From the NCBI RefSeq assembly GCF_003330765.1, contig NZ_CP024903.1, positions 2,976,001 to 3,040,000 of the forward strand: 64,000 nt of DNA, written 5' to 3'. Below are positions 1 to 7,225 of this stretch, in pieces. The stretch is from Burkholderia pyrrocinia. GTDB lineage: Bacteria > Pseudomonadota > Gammaproteobacteria > Burkholderiales > Burkholderiaceae. The first letter of the stretch is position 1. Every line of letters starts with the position of its first letter. Position numbers and translations under genes: made by a program. The notes below the pieces were generated by a model. It worked only from the letters and a program-made list of their open reading frames with translations, ran no database searches and was not told the DNA's origin.

Positions 1-295
1 TCACGGCGAGCGTGACACCGATACCTTTGACGTGCCGACGCACTTCATGCAAAGCGCCGAAGTCGACCTTCACGAGCATCGGAATGATCATCACCCAGAT
101 CAGCAGCCCGACCGGCAGATTGACCTGCGCATATTCCATTCGGCCGATCCGCTGGAACAGCCCGGGCAGCATCTGGCCGAGCACGATGCCGGCGACGATG
201 CACAGCGCCACCCAGACCGTCAGATAGCGTTCGAAGAAATTGATGGAAGGCTGGGCTACAGCCTTTCGGCTCGGGACGACATTGGACGTATTCAT
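1..295 (-). CDS. acr3: Arsenite efflux permease Acr3, N-terminal part (cut by window edge)
   Basis: Last gene of the arsR-arsC-acr3 operon. Only 98 codons are in the window, from the ATG at 295. Visible residues form a first membrane span (about 25-45, with WVALCIVAGIVLG) and the start of a second (about 58-75, PVGLLIWVMIIPML), a pattern typical of ACR3 rather than ArsB pumps. Family knowledge: Acr3 exports arsenite across the inner membrane using the proton gradient, after ArsC has reduced arsenate. It begins 64 bases after the arsC stop on the same strand. The truncation is an artefact of the window, not a broken gene. Confidence 0.85.
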   Translation of the reverse strand, partial: MNTSNVVPSRKAVAQPSINFFERYLTVWVALCIVAGIVLGQMLPGLFQRIGRMEYAQVNLPVGLLIWVMIIPMLVKVDFGALHEVRRHVKGIGVTLAV

Positions 296-359
296 GGATC
301 GGGGCCGGTCTTGCAGACGCAGGCGACACCCTGACTCAGGCTTGCCGCCGTGCGAATGC

Positions 360-854
360 TCAGTTTTGCGAAATGTCGGTCAGGGCCGCCTGGAGTTCGG
401 CATGGCTCAGCCGTTCGAGCGGCAGCGCCAGCAACTGCAGCATCCGATAGCCGATCGCCTGGCGCGTGAGTTCGAACGCGAGCCGCTTGCAGTCGTCGCC
501 GCCCGCCGCGTTCGACGGATCGGCATAGCCCCAATGCACCTTCACGGGACTTCCCGGCCAGTACGGGCACGTCTCCGCGGCCGCGCTATCGCACACGGTG
601 ATGACGACGCGCATTTCCGGCGCGCCATCGCCGACGAATTCATCCCAGCTCTTGCTGCGGTATCCGCCGACATCGACGCCGGCGCCGGTCAGCGCTTCCA
701 GCGCGAACGGATTCAGCCGGCCGCTCGGCGCGCTGCCGGCGCTGTACGCGCGCACGTCCTTGCCGAGCTTCCCGGCCCAATGATTGAGCATGCCCTCCGC
801 GAGCACGCTGCGGGCCGAGTTGTGGGTACAGAGGATCAGGACGTTCGTGGTCAT
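360..854 (-). CDS. arsC: Arsenate reductase ArsC, low-molecular-weight phosphatase type
   Basis: 164-residue cytoplasmic enzyme reducing arsenate to arsenite for export by Acr3. The fold is that of low-molecular-weight tyrosine phosphatases: residues 9-15 give the CX5R anion-binding loop (CTHNSAR), and further cysteines at the CDSAAAETC segment (about 88-96) could serve the disulfide relay. It lies 22 bases downstream of arsR and upstream of acr3 in one operon. The C-terminal 30 residues are longer than in the Staphylococcus thioredoxin-dependent enzyme, so whether the reductant is thioredoxin or glutaredoxin is not settled by sequence. Confidence 0.92.
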   Translation of the reverse strand: MTTNVLILCTHNSARSVLAEGMLNHWAGKLGKDVRAYSAGSAPSGRLNPFALEALTGAGVDVGGYRSKSWDEFVGDGAPEMRVVITVCDSAAAETCPYWPGSPVKVHWGYADPSNAAGGDDCKRLAFELTRQAIGYRMLQLLALPLERLSHAELQAALTDISQN

Positions 855-876
855 GGACGAGAGACGCGAATGCGCT

Positions 877-1212
877 TCAGGATGGATGGGTGCCGGATGT
901 CGAACACGCGGACACTGGCGAGCACGGATTGCCGCCGCAGCAGTTCGCCGTGAGGTAGGCGAGCAGGCCGTTCATCGTCGCGAAGTTCGCGCAATAGAAG
1001 ACGAAGCGGCCTTCCTGCCGGCTCGTGACGAGCGCTGCATGGGCCAGTTCCTTCAGATGAAAGGACAGCGATGAAGGGGGCACATCCAGCAGCGTGGCGA
1101 TCTGCCCGGCCGGCAGGCCCTGCGGCCCCGCTTGCACCAGCGCGCGGAAAACCGCGAGCCGGGATTCGTGAGCGAGCGCCGAAAGCGCGGCGATGGCCTG
1201 GGTCGTTTCCAT
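877..1212 (-). CDS. arsR: Arsenical-responsive repressor ArsR
   Basis: 111-residue winged-helix repressor of the ArsR/SmtB family. The recognition helix lies around residues 47-60. It lacks the CVC pair that binds As(III) in the plasmid R773 repressor. Instead four cysteines sit near the C-terminus (Cys91, Cys92, Cys97, Cys103), resembling the Acidithiobacillus type of arsenite site. The ATG at 1212 is chosen because the longer frame to 1287 would run through the palindromic operator at 1215-1238 and adds an AT-rich, non-conserved tail. It heads the operon and is expected to repress it until arsenite binds. Confidence 0.88.
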   Translation of the reverse strand: METTQAIAALSALAHESRLAVFRALVQAGPQGLPAGQIATLLDVPPSSLSFHLKELAHAALVTSRQEGRFVFYCANFATMNGLLAYLTANCCGGNPCSPVSACSTSGTHPS

Positions 1213-1214
1213 TT

Positions 1215-1238
1215 TTCGATAATAGTCGAAATATCGAA
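1215..1238 (-). promoter_or_regulatory. Probable ArsR operator
   Basis: Perfect inverted repeat TTCGATA-N10-TATCGAA directly in front of the arsR start codon, in an AT-rich patch. Position and symmetry fit autoregulation by ArsR; binding itself is inferred. Confidence 0.6.
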
Positions 1239-1404
1239 TTATGAGAAGCAACTTCGAGACGAAGCGATGGCCAACGAACGGGGACAAACAAAACGACTGC
1301 GACTGTCAACGAACCCTGCGCCCGACGACAGCCCGGCCTTCAACTACGCGGCGCGCGCTTCCCGATGCACTACCCGGCGGTCAGCATCGGGCTCGACGCA
1401 CGGC

Positions 1405-1812
1405 TTACGGCCGCGAGAACACCATCACGCGCCCCGACACACGCTGCAACTTGAGCCAGCCCATGTCGGCGGTGAAGCGAAGCTGCTGCAGAGGAAAATC
1501 GAACGAGGCCTTCCCGGCGGCACTCACGACCGCGTCGGCGATCCAGCGGATCAGCGCCTTCCCTTCGTCGGTCGTCACGCTGCCGTTCTGGATGCCGCCG
1601 TAGAAGTAGCGATTCCCGGCATTGACCTCGTTCTGCAATTGCATCCAGTGACCCGGCAAACCGGGCAGGGTCCGGAACAGATCGGCGACCCGTTGCGTCG
1701 TCAATCCGCGCGCCCACAATGCGCCGTTCACGGCGGGCCGCGCCAGGTTGTGGCGGTCTGCTTCCTGGGCCTGCCCCTTGATGTCGCCTTTCAGGGAATC
1801 GAGTTTCGTCAT
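1405..1812 (-). CDS. Hypothetical protein
   Basis: 135-residue protein I do not recognise. The ATG at 1812 has an AAGGA ribosome site 7 bases upstream, whereas the longer frame to 1893 has none, so the shorter start is preferred. The N-terminus is polar and charged (KLDSLKGDIKGQAQEADRH) and there is no signal peptide or clear membrane span. The middle carries Gly/Pro and aromatic residues (LPGLPGHWMQL, NRYFYGG). It stands alone between the ars operon and leuA on the same strand, 140 bases beyond the leuA stop, so read-through from leuA is possible but unproven. Confidence 0.6.
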   Translation of the reverse strand: MTKLDSLKGDIKGQAQEADRHNLARPAVNGALWARGLTTQRVADLFRTLPGLPGHWMQLQNEVNAGNRYFYGGIQNGSVTTDEGKALIRWIADAVVSAAGKASFDFPLQQLRFTADMGWLKLQRVSGRVMVFSRP

Positions 1813-1953
1813 GACGCGTTCCTTATGGTGATGGGCGCGGGAAAATGGCCCCGCGCGCGCCGCTTGCACGATACGCCCGTTGTGCGAAGTCATCGCCTGT
1901 CAGGTTTGTCAGGCCCACGCGCCGCGCCGCCGACGCGCCCACCACCGCGCCGC

Positions 1954-3663
1954 TTACGCGACGGCCTTCACCGGCTGCACGTCGAAAAACGTCGCCTGCG
2001 CCGCCTCGTCGGCTCGCGCATACGCACGATTGACGCCACTGATCACCGCGCGGATCGACGCGGTCGTCAGGTTCGCGTCGATGCCCACGCCGAACGCGCT
2101 ACCGCGCACGCCCGAACCGGCCAGTTCCGCCACCGCGATCGCCTTCGCATCCGCCCCCTGCGACAATGCACGCTCCTCGTAATGCTGGATGCGCAACGGC
2201 GTACGCAGCGCGTGCATCAGCGCGTCGAGCGGACCATTGCCTTCGCCGCGCAGCACGCGGCGCTCGCCGTGCACGTCCGCGGTCAGGACGATCGACTCGC
2301 GGCCGTCGCGTTCGCTGAGTTCATGGCCGACGTAGCGCAGCGGCGTGTCGCCCGCCACGTATTCCTGCTGGAACAGCGACCAGATCTGCGCACCCGTCAC
2401 TTCCTGCCCGCTGTCGTCGGTCAGGCGCTGCACGGCCGCGCTGAAGTCGACCTGCAGGCGGCGCGGCAGCGCGACGCCGTAGCCCTGTTCGAGCAGGTAC
2501 GCGATACCGCCCTTGCCCGACTGGCTGTTCACGCGAATGATCGAATCGTACGTGCGGCCGAGATCGCTCGGGTCGATCGGCAGATACGGCATTTCCCACA
2601 CGGCGTCGGCGCGCTGCACCGCGAAGCCCTTCTTGATCGCGTCCTGATGCGAGCCGGAGAACGCGGTGAACACCAGATCGCCGACGTAAGGATGACGCGG
2701 ATGGATCGGCAACTGCGTGCATTCCTCGGCCGTGCGCGCAACCTCGTTGATCTGCGAGAAATCGAGGCCCGGATCGACGCCCTGCGTGTACAGGTTCAGC
2801 GCGAGCGTGACGAGATCGACGTTGCCGGTGCGCTCGCCGTTGCCGAACAGGCAGCCTTCGATCCGGTCGGCGCCGGCCATCACTGCGAGCTCCGCCGCCG
2901 CGACCGCGGTGCCGCGATCATTGTGCGGATGCACGGACAGGATCAGCGCATCGCGTCGCGCGAGGTTGCGGTGCATCCACTCGATCTGGTCCGCATAGAA
3001 GTTCGGCGTGCCGACCTCGACGGTCGCGGGCAGGTTCACGATCGCCTTGCGCTCGGGCGTCGGCTGCCATACGTCGAATACGGCGTCGCAAACTTCCTTC
3101 GCGAAGTCGAGCTCGGTCGCCGTGAACGTTTCCGGGCTGTATTGCAGCGTGAACTGCGTATCGGTCGCGGCGTCGGCGAAGCGCTTGATCGTGCGCGCCG
3201 CGTTCACGGCGAGCTGCTTCACGCCGTCGCGGTCGAGGCCGAACACGATCTTGCGGAATTCCGGCGCGGTCGCGTTGTACAGGTGCACGATCGCGCGCTT
3301 CGCGCCGCGCAACGATTCGAACGTGCGCTCGATCAGGTCGTCGCGCGCCTGCGTGAGCACCTCGATCGTCACGTCGTCGGGAATGTGGCCGCCTTCGATC
3401 AGTTCGCGCACGAAGTTGAAGTCGGTCTCGGACGCCGACGGGAACGCGACCTCGATCTCCTTGAAGCCGATCGCGACCAGCGTCTTGAACATCCGCATCT
3501 TGCGCGCGGCGTCCATCGGCTCGAACAGCGCCTGGTTGCCGTCGCGCAGGTCGGTGCTCATCCAGATCGGCGCGTGCGTGATCGTGCGCGACGGCCACGC
3601 CCGGTTCGGCAGGTTGACGGGCGTGAACGGTCGGTACTTGGTTGCGGGGTTCTCCAGCATCAT
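1954..3663 (-). CDS. leuA: 2-isopropylmalate synthase (long, LeuA2 type)
   Basis: 569-residue first enzyme of leucine synthesis, condensing acetyl-CoA with 2-oxoisovalerate. The TIM-barrel catalytic domain runs from about residue 32 to 320 with metal and substrate motifs [10 protein letters not shown] (36-45), HPHNDRG (245-251) and GNGERTGN (274-281). A C-terminal LeuA regulatory domain for leucine feedback covers about 440-569. The protein starts like the long actinobacterial-type enzymes (TKYRPF near residue 8) rather than the short E. coli LeuA. The first of two adjacent ATGs has a GAGGA site 9 bases upstream. Upstream is a leucine-rich leader peptide, so expression is probably attenuated by leucine. 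Confidence 0.95.
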   Translation of the reverse strand: MMLENPATKYRPFTPVNLPNRAWPSRTITHAPIWMSTDLRDGNQALFEPMDAARKMRMFKTLVAIGFKEIEVAFPSASETDFNFVRELIEGGHIPDDVTIEVLTQARDDLIERTFESLRGAKRAIVHLYNATAPEFRKIVFGLDRDGVKQLAVNAARTIKRFADAATDTQFTLQYSPETFTATELDFAKEVCDAVFDVWQPTPERKAIVNLPATVEVGTPNFYADQIEWMHRNLARRDALILSVHPHNDRGTAVAAAELAVMAGADRIEGCLFGNGERTGNVDLVTLALNLYTQGVDPGLDFSQINEVARTAEECTQLPIHPRHPYVGDLVFTAFSGSHQDAIKKGFAVQRADAVWEMPYLPIDPSDLGRTYDSIIRVNSQSGKGGIAYLLEQGYGVALPRRLQVDFSAAVQRLTDDSGQEVTGAQIWSLFQQEYVAGDTPLRYVGHELSERDGRESIVLTADVHGERRVLRGEGNGPLDALMHALRTPLRIQHYEERALSQGADAKAIAVAELAGSGVRGSAFGVGIDANLTTASIRAVISGVNRAYARADEAAQATFFDVQPVKAVA

Positions 3664-3905
3664 GATGTTCGGTCCTCGGTCGGTTTGTCGGGAAACCGCG
3701 GCGCAACGGCCATCAGTTGTGGAGGCCGGCTGCGCGCGCAGCGGTTAAAACAGTGAAAAAGCGGCACAACGGCAAAGCGGTACGGCGAACGACAGCCTTG
3801 GCGGTTGAGCGACCGGGACGGAGCGGAGCGATACGGAAGAAAGACGAACTCAGGCGCCGGTCGATAACCGGGGCCAGGTCGGTGATACGGGGGAAATCTG
3901 GCGCT
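3664..3905 (-). promoter_or_regulatory. Leader RNA between leucine leader peptide and leuA
   Basis: No gene is seen here; this is the untranslated part of the leuA leader. It can form a hairpin at 3853-3875 (stem CCGGT/ACCGG, extended by GGC/GCC). The stretch at 3727-3737 is an exact 11-base complement of the leucine-codon region of the leader peptide at 3928-3938. These pieces are what an attenuation switch would use. I could not assign a terminator with a clean U-run, so the switching mechanism remains inferred. Confidence 0.45.
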
Positions 3906-4001
3906 TCAGGAAAGAAGCAGATGGAAAGCGCGCAGCCGCAGACCCAGCCCGGAAGAACGGGCTAGTAGTCGTAGCGAGAAGAAGGACTGGGCGGCTTGCA
4001 T
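3906..4001 (-). CDS. leuL: Leucine leader peptide (attenuator)
   Basis: 31-residue ORF upstream of leuA with 9 leucines, including a CTA-CGA-CTA-CTA run at codons 10-13 (CTA is rare in GC-rich Burkholderia) and CTG-CTT-CTT at codons 28-30. This is the composition expected of a ribosome-stalling leader peptide that senses charged tRNA-Leu. No Shine-Dalgarno is present. The predicted -10 element ends 7 bases before the ATG, so the transcript would begin at or next to the start codon and be translated leaderless, as reported for some trpL leaders in alphaproteobacteria. Too short for ordinary gene callers. Confidence 0.75.
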   Translation of the reverse strand: MQAAQSFFSLRLLARSSGLGLRLRAFHLLLS

Positions 4002-4008
4002 GGCCGGA

Positions 4009-4037
4009 ATCAGATCACAGGCGCAGGAGGCTGTCAA
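4009..4037 (-). promoter_or_regulatory. Sigma-70 promoter of the leuL-leuA unit
   Basis: Consensus -35 TTGACA (4037-4032), a 17-base spacer and -10 TCTGAT (4014-4009). The inferred transcription start falls at about 4002-4001, on the leader-peptide ATG. Confidence 0.7.
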
Positions 4038-4218
4038 CGGGCCGCTCGCCGGACGGACACGAATCGCGCGGCGGCGCGGCCGCCAGAATCAGTCCAGTCC
4101 GATAGGCGGCGGCGGGCCCCGTCGCTATGCTTCACGGGTGCGGCACCGGTGAAGCCCTATTCATGTTCGGAGTGAGTCGGTCAACAATCTTCGCCGGTTG
4201 CCGCACCCCTTCCCTTTG

Positions 4219-4340
4219 CGATCGGGTTTCGGCGTGGGCGTTCGGTGGTGGCCAGTGGGCGCGGCCACGACAGAAATGCTGATGTTGAAACGAAACGCTG
4301 CCATATGCGAACGCCGAGCGCCTGCGCCGAAGCCTGATTG
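4219..4340 (+). repeat. Lectin-flanking direct repeat, copy A
   Basis: Diverged copy of the sequence at 7044-7165. The best-conserved part is a 41-base core at about 4229-4268 (GGGCGTTCGGTGGTGGCC followed by GTGGGCGCGGCCAC), with a second patch ACGCTGCCATATGCGA. The core can fold as GTGGCC/GGCCAC. It is probably a dispersed Burkholderia intergenic repeat; genome-wide copy number is unknown to me. Confidence 0.6.
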
Positions 4341-4397
4341 CCCCGCCTCCCGCCCCGCCTGCACGGCTGCGCATCATTCAGAAAAACGATATGCGCA

Positions 4398-4423
4398 TCG
4401 ATATAATTTCTTGAATATATCGA
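4398..4423. promoter_or_regulatory. AT-rich inverted repeat upstream of bclA
   Basis: Perfect TCGATATA-N10-TATATCGA, about 190 bases upstream of the bclA start, inside the AT-rich block. The size and symmetry are those of a dimeric regulator site; the protein is unknown. Confidence 0.4.
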
Positions 4424-4535
4424 AATACCTCCAATTAAAACCATTTCATTAAATCTGATCACCTTCATTTTCGATTTACTGAACAATAATCATTCTCAAT
4501 CGAATATTTTTTCATTTATTTTTCGGCATGCTCGA

Positions 4536-4578
4536 CAGGCCGTGTTTCAAACAGCAAACGTTTGCGCGACACGGCCTG
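4536..4578 (+). promoter_or_regulatory. Stem-loop just before the bclA ribosome site
   Basis: Perfect 10-base arms CAGGCCGTGT and ACACGGCCTG enclosing a 23-base loop that itself contains CAAACGTTTG. It ends 22 bases before the AGGAGG of bclA and has no U-run, so it is not a terminator. It may be an operator or an RNA element controlling lectin translation. Confidence 0.45.
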
Positions 4579-4610
4579 AAGCGTTACCCAACACTCCTCA
4601 GGAGGAAAGC

Positions 4611-5000
4611 ATGGCCGACAATCAAACGTCATCCAATCGCGCCGGCGAGTTTTCGATTCCGCCGAATACCGATTTTCGCGCGATTTTCTTCGCGAATGCC
4701 GCCGAGCAACAGCACATCAAATTGTTTATCGGCGAAAGCAAGGAACCTGCCGCATATCACAAGCTGACGACGCGCGACGGCCCGCGTGAAGCCACGCTGA
4801 ATTCCGGCAACGGCAAGCTCCGCTTCGAAGTGACGGTGAACGGCAAGACGTCGGCCACCGACGCGCGCCTCGCGCCAATCAACGGCAAGAAGTCGGACGG
4901 CTCGCCGTTCACGGTCAACTTCGGGATCGTCGTGTCGGAAGACGGCCACGACAGCGACTACAACGACGGCATCGTCGTGCTGCAGTGGCCGATCGGCTGA
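4611..5000 (+). CDS. bclA: Mannose-binding PA-IIL-like lectin BC2L-A
   Basis: 129-residue soluble lectin made of a single PA-IIL-type beta-sandwich domain. It matches B. cenocepacia BC2L-A in length and nearly throughout its sequence as I recall it. The C-terminal SEDGHDSDYNDG segment and terminal Gly129 supply the two-calcium site that binds mannose, with the C-terminal carboxylate of one subunit completing the partner's site in a dimer. The ATG at 4611 follows an AGGAGG site; the longer frame from 4542 starts inside the upstream stem-loop. It has no signal peptide. Family knowledge: expression in B. cenocepacia is quorum-sensing dependent. Confidence 0.95.
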   Translation: MADNQTSSNRAGEFSIPPNTDFRAIFFANAAEQQHIKLFIGESKEPAAYHKLTTRDGPREATLNSGNGKLRFEVTVNGKTSATDARLAPINGKKSDGSPFTVNFGIVVSEDGHDSDYNDGIVVLQWPIG

Positions 5001-5013
5001 TCGATCGGCAGAC

Positions 5014-5052
5014 AACCGCCGGGTTGCCGCCTGTCAGGCAGCCCGGCGGTTT
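5014..5052 (+). terminator. Hairpin terminator after bclA
   Basis: AACCGCCGGG and CCCGGCGGTT form a perfect 10-base stem 14 bases after the bclA stop, with an inner GCCTG/CAGGC stem. The U-tract is short (TTT), so termination may be partial and allow read-through to bclC. Confidence 0.55.
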
Positions 5053-5108
5053 CGCGTCGAACTGCGCAGCAACCCCATCGAAAACCGTTTCGCCATCAGG
5101 AGACCTCC

Positions 5109-5945
5109 ATGCCTATCCTTTCGGCTTCGATCAATAGCGCTCCCGTCGTCACGTCCGAGACTTACGTCGACATTCCGGGCCTGCATATCGACGTCGCGAA
5201 AGAAAACATTCGCGACGGCAAACTGCTGGTCACGCTCAACGTGCCGACGCCGTACGCCACCGGCAACAACTTCCCCGGCATCTATTTCGCGATCGCGACC
5301 GACAAGGGTGTCGTCGCGGACGGCTGCTTCACCTATTCGTCGAAGGTGCCCGAAAGCACCGGGCGCATGCCGTTCACGCTGGTCACGACGATCGACGTCG
5401 GCAGCGGCGTCACGTTCGTGAAGGGCCAGTGGAAAAGCGTGCGCGGCAGCGCGATGCATATCGATTCGTACGCGAGCATTTCCGCGATCGGTGAAACCAC
5501 CGCGCAATCGTCGTCCCAGCCCGGCGGGAACCAAGGCACCGAAACCGGCAGCGGCACTGGAACCGGCGGCGGCACCGGCAACATCGGCGGCGGTGGCGAA
5601 CGCGACGGCTTGTTCAATCTCCCGGCCAACATCAAGTTCGGCGTCACCGCGCTTACCAACGCGGCGAACGACCAGACGATCGACATCTATATCGACGACA
5701 ACCCGAAACCGGCCGCCACGTTCAAGGGTGCCGGCGCGCAGGACGAGAACCTGGGCACGAAGGTACTCGACTCCGGCAAGGGCCGCGTGCGCGTGATCGT
5801 GACGGTGAACGGCAAGCCGTCGCGGCTCGGCTCGCGGCAGGTCGACATCTTCAAGAAGTCGTTCTTCGGGATCGTCGGATCGGAAGACGGCACCGACGAC
5901 GACTACAACGACGGCATCGTGTTCCTGAACTGGCCGCTGGGCTGA
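5109..5945 (+). CDS. bclC: Dual-domain superlectin BC2L-C
   Basis: 278-residue two-headed lectin. Residues 1-125 form the TNF-like domain that in BC2L-C trimerises and binds fucosylated human blood-group glycans. Residues about 126-163 are a Gly/Ser/Thr/Gln linker. Residues 164-278 are a PA-IIL-like mannose-binding domain ending SEDGTDDDYNDG...WPLG with terminal Gly278. The linker is a few residues longer than in the B. cenocepacia protein I remember (272 residues). GGAG precedes the ATG. It is second in the lectin run, 108 bases after bclA. No classical signal peptide is present although these lectins are found at the cell surface. Confidence 0.94.
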   Translation: MPILSASINSAPVVTSETYVDIPGLHIDVAKENIRDGKLLVTLNVPTPYATGNNFPGIYFAIATDKGVVADGCFTYSSKVPESTGRMPFTLVTTIDVGSGVTFVKGQWKSVRGSAMHIDSYASISAIGETTAQSSSQPGGNQGTETGSGTGTGGGTGNIGGGGERDGLFNLPANIKFGVTALTNAANDQTIDIYIDDNPKPAATFKGAGAQDENLGTKVLDSGKGRVRVIVTVNGKPSRLGSRQVDIFKKSFFGIVGSEDGTDDDYNDGIVFLNWPLG

Positions 5946-5971
5946 TCGACAGGCGTTGATAACCGAGACGT

Positions 5972-5997
5972 GCGGCGCGGCATGGATTGCGCGCCGC
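5972..5997 (+). terminator. GC-rich stem-loop after bclC
   Basis: GCGGCGCG and CGCGCCGC pair perfectly across a 10-base loop, 26 bases after the bclC stop. There is no U-tract, so it may act as an RNA stability or attenuating structure rather than a full terminator. Confidence 0.35.
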
Positions 5998-6146
5998 TGT
6001 CGGGAACGCAATGACGACGGGGCCAACCACACATTGCGAATCATTCGGGCAGCCACGTGCTGCCTCACGCTTTGCTCCGCGCGCGACACGGTGAAATTCG
6101 TTCATCGGCCGCATGACGGCGAACATTCCATCAAGACGAGGACGAC

Positions 6147-6887
6147 ATGCAACAACCGTTTACCCATGACGATCTGTACGCGCTGCTGCGACTCGCCGGC
6201 AACGACGCGACCGCCGCGCAATCCGGCGGCGATCAGGCTGTGCTCGACAGGATGCGTCAGTTCATGACTGCACAACTCGTCGAGAAGTTGCCGCAATACG
6301 ACGTGTTCGTCCATATCTCGACCATCCCGTACAGCTTCGACGTCGGAAGCTGGATGAACAAGGTCAAGACCGACACGACGGGAAAGATCGACGCCTGCAC
6401 GGTGACGTGGGCCGGCGCACCGGGCGTGCTGCCCGGCGCCGCCGCGAAGTTCGGCGTCGGCGCCGTGGTCACGTACTTTGCGAAAGCGACGGCCGAGCCG
6501 CAACCCGCGCAGCCCGACCCGGCGACGAACGCCGGCGGCGAGCGCGACGGCATCTTCAACCTCCCGCCGAACATCCCGTTCGGCGTCACGGCGCTCGTGA
6601 ACTCGTCGGCGCAGCAGACGATCGAGGTCTTTGTCGACGACGACGCGAAACCGGCCGCGACGTTCCAGGGCGCCGGCACGCAGGACGCGAACCTGAACAC
6701 GCAAGTGCTGAAGTCGGGCAAGGGGAAGGTACGCGTGGTCGTGACGGCGAACGGCAAGCCGTCGAAGATCGGCTCGCGGCAGGTCGACATCTTCAAGAAG
6801 ACCTACTTCGGGCTGGTCGGATCGGAGGACGGCACGGACGGCGACTACAACGACGGGCTCGTGATCCTGAACTGGCCGCTGGGCTGA
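6147..6887 (+). CDS. bclB: Two-domain lectin BC2L-B
   Basis: 246-residue lectin with an N-terminal domain (1-125) that I cannot assign to a known fold and a C-terminal PA-IIL-like calcium/mannose domain (about 130-246, SEDGTDGDYNDG, terminal Gly). The C-terminal half is very close to that of BclC, whereas the N-terminal half is unrelated to the TNF-like domain, so the trio evolved by fusing one sugar head to different partners. The start has GAGGA upstream. The 200 bases before it contain a stem-loop, so bclB may have its own promoter. Confidence 0.9.
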   Translation: MQQPFTHDDLYALLRLAGNDATAAQSGGDQAVLDRMRQFMTAQLVEKLPQYDVFVHISTIPYSFDVGSWMNKVKTDTTGKIDACTVTWAGAPGVLPGAAAKFGVGAVVTYFAKATAEPQPAQPDPATNAGGERDGIFNLPPNIPFGVTALVNSSAQQTIEVFVDDDAKPAATFQGAGTQDANLNTQVLKSGKGKVRVVVTANGKPSKIGSRQVDIFKKTYFGLVGSEDGTDGDYNDGLVILNWPLG

Positions 6888-7225
6888 CCGGCTCGCCGAG
6901 ACCGACGCAAAATCAGACCAGACTGATTGGCCCGCGTCGCACCCCACGCTACTCTTTTGCCGCGCGGTTCCGGTTCGGCAAGCAACCGACGGCTTGGGTT
7001 TTGCGGCGCGAGCCTCGACCGCCGGCCATCCGGATAGCGCGCACGATCCGGCTGCGGCGCGGGCGTTCGATGGTGGCCGGTGGGCGCGGCCACAGGGTTC
7101 AAACGCTGTAGTGCTCCAAGTAACGATACGCTGCCAGATGCGAGCATCGAGCGCTCGCGCCGCAGCTGGATCGCTGCCCGGAGCGGCCCGTCGAAACGAT
7201 CGGCGTGCACGCCCTCACATGCCTC
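6888..7225. other. Intergenic region after bclB
   Basis: No gene. A small hairpin AATCAG/CTGATT (6911-6928) follows bclB, then repeat copy B at 7044-7165. The convergent autotransporter remnant ends at 7226. Confidence 0.55.
7044..7165 (+). repeat. Lectin-flanking direct repeat, copy B
   Basis: Same orientation as copy A (4219-4340). The 41-base core GGGCGTTCGATGGTGGCC ... GTGGGCGCGGCCAC differs from A at about five positions, and ACGCTGCCAGATGCGA follows at a similar spacing; the sequence between the two patches has diverged. Confidence 0.6.

Larger units (their letters stand above)
4038..4610. other. Intergenic region between leuA promoter and bclA
   Basis: No convincing gene. It holds a near-perfect palindrome at 4130-4154 (12-base arms, one mismatch), repeat copy A (4219-4340) and then a very AT-rich block (about 4380-4530), unlike the rest of the window, which carries bclA control signals (inverted repeats at 4398-4423 and 4536-4578). 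The minus-strand reading frames over repeat A look spurious. Confidence 0.6.

Noticed and set aside
1132..3756. Plus-strand open frame of 874 codons
   Set aside because: It lies opposite arsR, the hypothetical gene and leuA; its Arg/His/Ala-rich translation is the usual antisense shadow in GC-rich DNA.
4132..4486. Minus-strand ORFs containing APTGHHRTP
   Set aside because: The phrase recurs at 6845-7210 only because the DNA repeat recurs; there is no ribosome site or conserved start, so these are spurious frames over a repeat.
4531..4578. Possible lux/cep box upstream of bclA
   Set aside because: The dyad here (CAGGCCGTGT/ACACGGCCTG, 23-base loop) has the wrong spacing and sequence for an 18-20 base CepR site.
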